Assembly: GCA_020848905.1 (NCBI GenBank)
Contig: JADLHG010000033.1
Coordinates: 1 to 64,000, forward strand
Direction of reading: 5' to 3'
Length of the DNA stretch: 64,000 bases
Source: Deltaproteobacteria bacterium
Lineage (GTDB): Bacteria; Myxococcota_A; Polyangia; GCA-2747355; JADLHG01
The translations under genes were made by a program, and so were the position numbers. The notes beneath the pieces are model-generated. The model did no database searches. It had not been told where the DNA came from and saw nothing but the letters and a program-made list of their open reading frames with translations. The stretch's first letter is position 1. Every line of letters begins with the position of its first letter. This document shows, piece after piece, positions 58,101 through 64,000 of the stretch.

Positions 58101-58910
58101 ATGGCCACCTTCGCGGTTGGAGACGTTCACGGCTGCTATCGGACGCTCAGGGCGCTCTTGCGGCGGGCGGGGCACGCGGCGCGGCGAGATCGCGTGTGGT
58201 TCGTGGGGGACCTCGTGAACGGTGGGGCCGCTTCGCTCGAGGTGGTGCGCTACGTGGCCGAGCTCGGCGAACGGGCCGTGACCGTCCTCGGTAACCACGA
58301 ACTGCACCTGCTCGCGCGCGCGGCGGGGCTCGCCCGGGCGCGCCGGCGAGACAGCCTGGAGGCCCTCCTCTCCGCGCCGGATGCGGAGGCCCTGCTCGAA
58401 TGGACCCGCACGCGACCGCTGCTCCACCGTGCCGAGCCGTTCGTGCTGGTGCACGCGGGACTCCTTCCGGCGTGGAGCGTCGCGGAGGCGGCCGACCTCG
58501 CCGTGCGGGCGAGCGCGCGTCTGACCGTCGCCGAGGGGGCGACCTTCGCCGTCGAGAGCCGTCGCGGGCAGGAGGTCGCGAACCCGGCTGACGAGCGACA
58601 GGTGCTGCTCCACGCCACCCGGGCGTTCACGCGCCTGCGCTGCTGCACGCGTGAGGGCGTCCTCGACGACGGCTTCACCGGCCCTCCCGAGGAGGCCCCC
58701 GCCGGAACGTACCCCTGGTTCCAGGTGCCCGGCCGGAGGAGCGCGGAGGCGACCGTCGTGTGCGGTCACTGGGCGGCAGCCGGGTTGCGACGGCAGCCAG
58801 GCCTTCTCGCCCTCGACTCCGGGTGTGCGTGGGGGAGGACTCTCTCGGCGGTGCGCCTCGAGGATGGCGCGCTCTTTCAGGAGCCGCTCGCCGATCGTCT
58901 GGTGCCGTGA
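58101..58910 (+). CDS. apaH: Symmetrical diadenosine tetraphosphatase ApaH-like
   Basis: A 269-residue metallophosphoesterase of ApaH length. Di-metal motifs: GDVHGC (first Asp and His), GDLVNGGA, LGNHELH (Asn and His), HAGLLPAWS and a late GHWAAAG. In typical ApaH the second motif reads GDLVNRGP; here Gly-Gly-Ala replaces the Arg and Pro near the active site, so the enzyme may have shifted specificity. Expected to split Ap4A to two ADP in the cytoplasm, controlling stress alarmones. The frame starts at ATG 58101 with GGAATCG upstream. Divergent from the HAD hydrolase gene. Identification good, exact substrate less so. Confidence 0.85.
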   Translation: MATFAVGDVHGCYRTLRALLRRAGHAARRDRVWFVGDLVNGGAASLEVVRYVAELGERAVTVLGNHELHLLARAAGLARARRRDSLEALLSAPDAEALLEWTRTRPLLHRAEPFVLVHAGLLPAWSVAEAADLAVRASARLTVAEGATFAVESRRGQEVANPADERQVLLHATRAFTRLRCCTREGVLDDGFTGPPEEAPAGTYPWFQVPGRRSAEATVVCGHWAAAGLRRQPGLLALDSGCAWGRTLSAVRLEDGALFQEPLADRLVP

Positions 58911-58932
58911 GTCCGTGGTAGGATCGTCGCGC

Positions 58933-59706
58933 GTGACTTTCGTTGCCCCTCGTCTCGACCGCCGGATGGGCGGTTGGCGTCTCCTGCTAGCGACGATCCC
59001 CGTCCTCGTCGCCGGGTGCCCGGGGGAGTCGGGTTCGGTAGACCCCACCTGCAAGCGCGTCCCGGGGTGCGAGAGCCGGACGACGGTCTGTTGCAACGCC
59101 GATCGAAGGTGCGAGCAGCAGGTGTGCGAGGGCGTGCGCTGGACCTGCATCGAGACGGGCGGGGAGCTGGCGTGGAGCCAGGTCTCCGTCGGCTGTGCGG
59201 CAGGCGACGGGGCCGTGGCGCCGATCGATCAAGGGCCCGTGCGCGACACGCAGGGCCCAAGGCGTGATGGGCCGGGGCCGGGGCGTGACGTGCAGGGGCC
59301 GGCCTCGGACCTCGGCACCTGCGCGTGCCGCGCGGGGACGACGCGGCCGTGCGGAAGCTGCAGCCGGGGTACCCAGACCTGCAAGCCCGACTGCTCCGGC
59401 TACGATCCGGTGTGCAAGATCGCCTCCGACGTTTGCCAGCCGGGGAGCACGCGCGCCTGCCCGAACGGGTGCGGCGAGCGCACCTGCAACGCGAGGTGCG
59501 AATACGGAGCGTGCAGCGGGTCCGCCGACGGGGGGTATCTCAAGCCGAGCGAGAGCACCTGCTGGTCGCCGAATCACTGCGGCGTGGGGGTCGGGCGGTG
59601 CGTCGCGTGCTGGTACCTCTGCACGGTGGACGGCAACCTGGTCAAGGACGCCTGGTGCGCCACGGGATGCAGCTCGTGCACCGAACCGTACGTTCCCTGT
59701 CCCTGA
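58933..59706 (+). CDS. Cys-rich secreted lipoprotein
   Basis: A 257-residue lipoprotein. I chose GTG 58933 (AGGA nine bases before); ATG 58966 has no ribosome site. Lipobox LVAGC near residue 30, a first small Cys knot (CKRVPGCESRTTVCC and CEQQVCEG), a linker of Gly/Pro/Arg/Asp repeats (RDTQGP-, RDGPGP-, RDVQGP-like units), then a long Cys-rich region (CACRAGTTRPCGSC, TCKPDCSGYDPVC, CPNGCGERTC, CSSCTEPYVPC). More than 25 cysteines in all. CGERTCNARCEYGACS resembles antistasin/EGF-like small disulfide modules. Likely an outer-surface protein; role unknown. It lies 22 bases behind apaH but the two need not be linked. Confidence 0.75.
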   Translation: MTFVAPRLDRRMGGWRLLLATIPVLVAGCPGESGSVDPTCKRVPGCESRTTVCCNADRRCEQQVCEGVRWTCIETGGELAWSQVSVGCAAGDGAVAPIDQGPVRDTQGPRRDGPGPGRDVQGPASDLGTCACRAGTTRPCGSCSRGTQTCKPDCSGYDPVCKIASDVCQPGSTRACPNGCGERTCNARCEYGACSGSADGGYLKPSESTCWSPNHCGVGVGRCVACWYLCTVDGNLVKDAWCATGCSSCTEPYVPCP

Positions 59707-59745
59707 GGCGCGTCGCTGGGCTCGGGCGCGCCACCCAAAAAGCAG

Positions 59746-59774
59746 TTGACAGAAGACCCCCCGCCGTCGTTTGT
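59746..59774 (+). promoter_or_regulatory. Candidate promoter for the DUF47-PiT operon
   Basis: TTGACA at 59746-59751, a 17-base spacer and GTTTGT at 59769-59774, about 22 bases before the first ATG. The -35 is perfect; the -10 is poor, so it would need an activator such as a phosphate regulator, or is fortuitous. Confidence 0.3.
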
Positions 59775-59795
59775 GACTCCCGAGACGGAGGGTCC

Positions 59796-60422
59796 ATGTT
59801 CAAGCGCCTCTTGCCGCGCGAGACCAGTTTTTTCGATTACTTCGAGCAGCATGCCGCCCTGACCCTCGAGGGGGCCAAGGAGATGCTGTCGTTGGTCTCC
59901 ACGGGGGCCAACATCCCCGCGAAGGCCAAGCGCATCAAGGAGATCGAGCACGAGTGCGACGTGCTCACCCACCGCTGCATCGCCGCCCTGCACAAGACCT
60001 TCATCACCCCCATGGAGCGGCACGACATCCACAAGCTGATGTCCAAGATGGACGACATCATGGACTACGTGGAGGCCGCGGGCGACCGGTTCGCCGTCTA
60101 CGAGGTGCCCGAGATGCGTGCCGAGGCGCGGGACCTCGCCGACGTGATCGTGCGGTCGGCCGAGGTGATCCAGCAGGGCCTGGCGGCGCTGCGGTCGGGC
60201 AAGGACGGCGACGGGGTGCTGAAGTGCTGCGTCGAGATCCACCGGCTCGAGAACGAGGGGGACGCCGTGCTGCGCTCGGCCCTCGGGCGGCTCTTCAAGG
60301 AAGAGAAGGACGCCATCTCGGTCATCAAGTGGAAGGAGATCTTCGAGCAGCTCGAGAACGCCTCCGACTGCTGCGAAGACGTGGCGAACGTGCTCGAGGG
60401 CGTGGTTCTCGAGAGCGCCTGA
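59796..60422 (+). CDS. DUF47-family (PhoU-like) phosphate transport regulator
   Basis: A 208-residue all-helical protein of the DUF47/TIGR00153 family, PhoU-like. Helix signatures IKEIEHECDVLTHRC, HKTFITPMERHDIHKLMSKM and MDDIMDYVEAAGDRF are diagnostic and carry the acidic/His metal-binding cluster. ATG 59796 follows GGAGGG closely. It ends three bases before the start of the PiT transporter gene; DUF47-PiT pairs are widespread, and the helper is thought to gate or regulate the transporter at the cytoplasmic face of the inner membrane. Its spacing from the polyphosphatase downstream adds to a phosphate theme. Confidence 0.93.
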   Translation: MFKRLLPRETSFFDYFEQHAALTLEGAKEMLSLVSTGANIPAKAKRIKEIEHECDVLTHRCIAALHKTFITPMERHDIHKLMSKMDDIMDYVEAAGDRFAVYEVPEMRAEARDLADVIVRSAEVIQQGLAALRSGKDGDGVLKCCVEIHRLENEGDAVLRSALGRLFKEEKDAISVIKWKEIFEQLENASDCCEDVANVLEGVVLESA

Positions 60423-60425
60423 GTC

Positions 60426-61454
60426 ATGGATCCCATCTGGTACCTCGTCATCGCCACCGTCCTCGTGGCCCTGGCGTTCGACGTGATCAACGGCTTCCAC
60501 GACGCGGCGAACTCGATCGCCACGGTGGTCTCGACGCGCGTGCTGAGCCCGCGAGTCGCCGTGCTCTGGGCCGCCTTCTTCAACTTCGCCGCGATGTTTA
60601 TCTTCGCGCCGAAGGTGGCCGACACCGTCTCGAAGATCGTCAAGGTGCAGCCCAAGGACCCGGTCTACGTCTACGTGGTGCTCGCGGGGCTCGTCGGGGC
60701 CATCGTCTGGGACCTCCTGACCTGGTGGTGGGGACTCCCCACGAGTTCCTCCCACGCGCTGATCGGCGGGTTTGCGGGCTCCGGGGTGGCGCACAAGGGC
60801 TGGAAGGCCCTGCGCTGGGACAAGCTCATGAGCACGGTGAAGTTCATCCCGCTCGCTCCGCTCATCGGGCTCGTGCTGGGCTCCGCGCTCATGCTCTCGG
60901 TCTTCTGGATCTTCCGGCGCTGGTCGCCCACCCGGGTGGATCGCAGCTTTCGCCGGGGGCAGCTTCTCTCGGCGGCGCTCTACTCCCTCGGGCACGGCGG
61001 CAACGACGCGCAGAAGACCATGGGTATCATCGTGGCGCTCCTCGTCGCCGCGGGGGCGCTCGACCCGCACGTGGACCTCTCGCTGCGCGACAGCCGGACC
61101 ATCTGGATCATCCTCTCGTGCCACGCGGCGATGGGGATCGGCACGGCCCTCGGCGGGTGGCGCATCGTGAAGACCATGGGGATGAAGGTGACGAAGCTGA
61201 AGCCCGCGGGCGGGTTCTGCGCCGAGACGGCCGGGGCCTTCACCCTCTTTCTCGCGACCCACGGGGGGATCCCCGTCTCCACCACGCACACCATCACGGG
61301 AGCCATCGTCGGCGTGGGCTCGACCAAACGCCTGTCGGCCGTGCGCTGGGGCGTCACGACGCGCATCCTCTGGGCCTGGCTCCTCACCATCCCGGCGTCG
61401 GCGGCGGTCTCCTTCCTGACGCTGCACCTCTTGCGCCTGCTACGCGGTGCGTGA
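60426..61454 (+). CDS. Inorganic phosphate transporter, PiT family
   Basis: A 342-residue low-affinity phosphate carrier with about ten membrane helices. The two inverted repeats each carry the PiT signature: FDVINGFHDAANSIATVV near the N-terminus and FLATHGGIPVSTTHTITGAI near the C-terminus; HGGNDAQKTMG lies in the middle. Length is that of the short bacterial PiT group. Symports phosphate, probably as metal-phosphate with H+, at the inner membrane. Co-transcribed with its DUF47 partner (three-base gap). It converges on the Ppx/GppA gene, with 18 bases between stops. Confidence 0.93.
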   Translation: MDPIWYLVIATVLVALAFDVINGFHDAANSIATVVSTRVLSPRVAVLWAAFFNFAAMFIFAPKVADTVSKIVKVQPKDPVYVYVVLAGLVGAIVWDLLTWWWGLPTSSSHALIGGFAGSGVAHKGWKALRWDKLMSTVKFIPLAPLIGLVLGSALMLSVFWIFRRWSPTRVDRSFRRGQLLSAALYSLGHGGNDAQKTMGIIVALLVAAGALDPHVDLSLRDSRTIWIILSCHAAMGIGTALGGWRIVKTMGMKVTKLKPAGGFCAETAGAFTLFLATHGGIPVSTTHTITGAIVGVGSTKRLSAVRWGVTTRILWAWLLTIPASAAVSFLTLHLLRLLRGA

Positions 61455-61472
61455 GGGCCCGGCGCGGCGTCG

Positions 61473-63014
61473 TCAGGTCCAGCTCAGCTTGAAGCCGACC
61501 ACGCGCAGGCGGGCCGTTTCCTCCTCGAGGTCGGCCCGGGTCAGCGGGTGCTCCTCGAGCCAGCCCGGCGGGAAGACGACCGTCAGGCTCTCCTTCTTCG
61601 GTACGAGGGTGAGCTGCGGCGCGGGGCGGGGGCCGCGGTCGCGATGCAGGAGGACGGCCAGTCGCAGGAGGACGCAGAGGCGGAGCGTCTGACGTGCGAG
61701 CTCCGGAGACGCCCCGGGCGTAAGCGGCCGGGGCAACTTCCGCCGGTGCCCGCGGACCAGGGCCGAGAGGAGGGCCTGCCCGTCGCGGGAGAAGCCCGGG
61801 AGGTCGGCGTTGCTGATCAGGTAGGCCCCGTGCTTGTGGTACCCCGCGTGGGCCACCGAGAGCCCCGCCTCGTGCAGGCGCGCGGCCCAGCTCAGCGCGC
61901 GACGCGCCGACGGGTCGAAGAGACTCCACGGCAGGGCCACGCGCTCCAGGCAGGCGAGGGCGGTGGCCTCCACGCGGGCCGCCTGCTCCAGGTCCACCTG
62001 ATAGCGCTCGCAGAAGCGCCGGACGGTCTGGTCGCGGATGTCCTCGTGCCGGATGCGCCCGAGGAGGTCGTAGAGCAGCCCCTCTCGGAGGGCCCCCGAC
62101 GAGGGGCGCATGGCCTCGATTCCGAGCGCGTCGAAGACGGCGCACAGGATGGCGAGTCCTCCCGGCAGAACCGAGGCCCGCTCCGCGTGGAGCAGCGGGA
62201 GCTTCAGCCGACGCACGTGACCGGCCACGAGCAGCGCCTTCTTCAGCTTGCGGAGCCCCTTCAGCGTGACGTCGCGCTCGGCCCAACCCGTCGCGCGCAG
62301 GATCTGGCCGATGGTGACGATGGTGCCCGAGGAGCCCACGCAGGTGCGCCAGCCCATGGCTCCGTAGGGGCGCTGGATCGGCTGCAGCTCCTGTCCGGCG
62401 GCGATCTCGGCCTGCGCGAATTCGGCGCGGCCGATGCGCCCTGTCGGGAAGAAGCGCTGCGTATAGCCCACGCACCCCATGTAGAGGCTGTCGGTGAGCT
62501 GCGGCTCGAACCGCTCCCCGAGGATGACCTCCGTGCTGCCGCCGCCGATGTCCACCACCAGGCGCCGACCGTGCTCCTCGGCCAGGTCGTGCGCCACGCC
62601 GAGGTAGGTGAGCCGCGCCTCCTCGCGTCCCGAGATCACCTCGATGGGATGGCCGAGCGCGCGCCGGGCCCGGCGCAGAAAGGCGCGGGCGTCGCGCGCC
62701 TGGCGCAGGGTGTTGGTGCCGACGGCCCGCACCATGGCCGGTGGGAGGTCTCGCAGCCGCTGGCGGAAGCGGGAGAGGCAGTCCAGGGCCCGCGTCTCGG
62801 CGTCGGCCGTGAGGCGTCTCTCGTCGTCGAGGCCGGCGCCGAGCAGCACGCGCTCTCGTCGGCGGTCGAGCACGTCGAAGTGGCCCCCCACCACGCGCGC
62901 CACGATGAGGTGGAAGCTGTTCGAGCCGAGATCCACCCCGGCGATCGTGTCGCCCTCGCTGCGGGCCGGCGCGGCGGTGACGAGGCCGACGGGGGTGGAG
63001 GCGCGACGGGCCAT
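61473..63014 (-). CDS. Exopolyphosphatase / guanosine pentaphosphatase (Ppx/GppA)
   Basis: A 513-residue enzyme. Actin-like ATPase core: phosphate 1 AGVDLGSNSFHLIVARV, the catalytic Glu in VISGREEARLTYLGV, phosphate 2 VVDIGGGSTEVILG, and SSGTIVTIGQILRA. A C-terminal HD-type helical domain starts about residue 320 (RRALSWAARLHEAGLSVAHA, YHKHGAYLI), typical of long Ppx proteins. Removes end phosphate from polyphosphate, or the 5' phosphate of pppGpp; Ppx and GppA cannot be split by these motifs. Start ATG 63014; the ribosome site is unclear. Convergent with the phosphate transporter. Confidence 0.92.
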   Translation of the reverse strand: MARRASTPVGLVTAAPARSEGDTIAGVDLGSNSFHLIVARVVGGHFDVLDRRRERVLLGAGLDDERRLTADAETRALDCLSRFRQRLRDLPPAMVRAVGTNTLRQARDARAFLRRARRALGHPIEVISGREEARLTYLGVAHDLAEEHGRRLVVDIGGGSTEVILGERFEPQLTDSLYMGCVGYTQRFFPTGRIGRAEFAQAEIAAGQELQPIQRPYGAMGWRTCVGSSGTIVTIGQILRATGWAERDVTLKGLRKLKKALLVAGHVRRLKLPLLHAERASVLPGGLAILCAVFDALGIEAMRPSSGALREGLLYDLLGRIRHEDIRDQTVRRFCERYQVDLEQAARVEATALACLERVALPWSLFDPSARRALSWAARLHEAGLSVAHAGYHKHGAYLISNADLPGFSRDGQALLSALVRGHRRKLPRPLTPGASPELARQTLRLCVLLRLAVLLHRDRGPRPAPQLTLVPKKESLTVVFPPGWLEEHPLTRADLEEETARLRVVGFKLSWT

Positions 63015-63064
63015 GCGGGGCCGGACCGTAGCACGGCGGCCGCGGCCCGTGCGATGCTCCGAGG

Positions 63065-63580
63065 GTGACGGGACCGACGAAGAGCGACTACCTCTGCCTC
63101 GGGGACGCCGAGCTGCTCGCGCAGTGCGAGGTGGATAGGTACCGCGGCTCCGGACCCGGCGGGCAGAAGCGCAACAAGACCGAGAGCGCCGTCCGGCTCC
63201 GCCACCTGCCGACGGGGCTGCAGGTCGTGGCGACCGAGAGTCGCTCGCAGCACGAGAACCGCCGTCGGGGGCTGCGACGCCTGCGCGAGCGCATCGCCCT
63301 CGAGGTGCGGCGCCCGCTCGTGCTGCAGGGTTACGCGCCCCCGCCAGAGCTGCTCGCGCTCCTTGCCGCGTCGCGCTCCTCGGTGACCCGCGAGACGCAC
63401 CTCCGCGCTCTCCAGGGGCTCCTCGACCTCTTCGCGGCCCTGAACGGGTCGGTGCGCGACACGGCCGAGAGGCTCGGGGTCAGCACCGCGAGTCTCTCGC
63501 GCCTCCTCCTCGCCGACCCGCAGGTGACCGCCACCGTGAACCGGCTACGCGCCGAGCTGGGGCTGCATCCGCTGCGGTGA
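63065..63580 (+). CDS. Release-factor-like peptidyl-tRNA hydrolase (GGQ) with HTH-like tail
   Basis: A 171-residue protein from GTG 63065. The N-terminal half is the catalytic domain of class-I release factors: YRGSGPGGQKRNKTESAVRL contains the GGQ loop (32-34), and LQVVATESRSQHENR follows. Codon-reading domains are missing, as in ribosome-rescue factors ArfB/YaeJ and RFH-like proteins, but the tail is not the basic tail of ArfB. Instead the last ~50 residues (RDTAERLGVSTASLSRLL) read as a helix-turn-helix. Expected role: hydrolysis of peptidyl-tRNA on stalled ribosomes; the second domain may bind RNA or DNA. Divergent from Ppx/GppA by 50 bases. Confidence 0.85.
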   Translation: MTGPTKSDYLCLGDAELLAQCEVDRYRGSGPGGQKRNKTESAVRLRHLPTGLQVVATESRSQHENRRRGLRRLRERIALEVRRPLVLQGYAPPPELLALLAASRSSVTRETHLRALQGLLDLFAALNGSVRDTAERLGVSTASLSRLLLADPQVTATVNRLRAELGLHPLR

Positions 63581-63650
63581 GCTGCTCGCCCGACACCTCG
63601 CCCCGTCGCGCGGTTCACTCGCGCGGCCGCCGAGGGTATGCTGCGCCGTC

Positions 63651-64000
63651 ATGCCGCGCCTCGCCTCGCGCCTCGTCGCCCCCGTGCTCTTGCTGTCGCT
63701 CGCGGCCGCCTGTCGGCCTCGCGGTCGCACCTGCGCGCTCGAGCACCCCGAGCTGCGGCGTCCGTCGGCGCCCGCGGTGGGGACCCCCCTCGGCCGCCTC
63801 GCGCAGGCCTACTGGGACCGGCTGATGCGCGCCGCCCCCGAGCGCGCGACTTACCTCGGGGATCGCCGCTTCGACGCCGAGCTGCCCGATCCGTCGGTCG
63901 AGGCGCGCCGACGACTCGTGGTCGACCTGGAGCGCCTGCGTCTCGGCGTGCAGGCGCTCGAGCCTGGCGGCCTCTCCGAGGAGGAGCGGGTGACCCGCGC
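63651..64000 (+). CDS. DUF885-family lipoprotein, N-terminal part (runs off the window)
   Basis: The first 116 residues of a lipoprotein. Leader MPRLASRLVAPVLLLSLAAA, then Cys in the lipobox (AAAC), then the start of a DUF885 domain: AQAYWDRLMRAAPERATYLG, RRFDAELPDPS. DUF885 proteins are about 550-600 residues and include zinc-peptidase-like members with an HExxH motif, beyond the end here. Start at ATG 63651. Downstream of the release-factor gene by 70 bases on the same strand. Domain call rests on about 60 residues. Confidence 0.65.
   Translation, partial: MPRLASRLVAPVLLLSLAAACRPRGRTCALEHPELRRPSAPAVGTPLGRLAQAYWDRLMRAAPERATYLGDRRFDAELPDPSVEARRRLVVDLERLRLGVQALEPGGLSEEERVTR

Noticed and set aside
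1-64000. tRNA, rRNA or integrase-linked genomic island boundaries
   Set aside because: No tRNA or rRNA gene, attachment-site repeats or integrase were recognised; the only mobile traces are the RayT-like gene and the ISAs1 remnant.

Overview
The window is about 70% GC, densely coded and mixed-strand. Its style fits a Myxococcota-like (deltaproteobacterial) genome: at least nine secreted lipoproteins, several with Asp/Gly/Ser/Thr-rich linkers behind the lipobox; a very large Ser/Thr kinase with WD40 propellers; two ECF-type sigma factors; a caspase/legumain-like protein; many unassignable exported proteins. No rRNA, tRNA, CRISPR array or prophage was seen. The taxon is an inference from style only.

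Layout. 0-3.8 kb: exported proteins of unknown role and a double-retropepsin/PDZ lipoprotein. 3.9-10 kb: a sigma factor divergent from a kinase whose N-terminus is an anti-sigma zinc finger, followed by kinase, STAND NTPase, one membrane helix and 14 WD40 blades. 10-20.3 kb: a nitrilase fused to a sialidase-like propeller, a GST, small exported proteins, a PAP2/IPC-synthase-like enzyme, an OB-fold-like lipoprotein and a formyltransferase. 20.4-23 kb: a LysR gene with related inverted repeats at both ends, a Cys-rich lipoprotein, and a REP-associated tyrosine transposase with its own consensus promoter. 23-28.7 kb: caspase-like protein (with EF-hand loop) coupled to glgX, an SGNH hydrolase and a Cys-rich lipoprotein. 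28.7-33 kb: a four-gene run (TPP dehydrogenase E1 alpha and beta, ArgE-like deacetylase, N-acetylglutamate synthase-like protein). 33-36 kb: orphan receiver, zinc alcohol dehydrogenase, M29-like aminopeptidase. 36-43.7 kb: SDR plus MFS, then a GGDEF-REC-EAL protein followed closely by a TonB-dependent receptor and a lipoprotein. 43.6-47.6 kb: second sigma factor, AraC regulator, C92-like protein and APC permease. 48-50 kb: a decayed ISAs1-type transposase and an MFS gene with an apparent frameshift. 50-58 kb: a Cus/Czc-type metal efflux operon with terC and a HAD hydrolase. 58-64 kb: ApaH, a Cys-rich lipoprotein, DUF47 plus PiT phosphate transporter, Ppx/GppA, a GGQ rescue factor with a helix-turn-helix tail, and the start of a DUF885 lipoprotein.

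How genes work together. Clearest units by overlap or tight spacing: TerC-CusC-CusB-CusA-like (metal export across both membranes), DUF47-PiT with convergent Ppx/GppA (phosphate and polyphosphate), E1alpha-E1beta-ArgE-NAGS, GGDEF/EAL-TonB receptor-lipoprotein, and glgX-caspase. The most unusual unit is the sigma factor and its divergent multi-domain kinase, which reads as a membrane-anchored signal-integrating anti-sigma factor.
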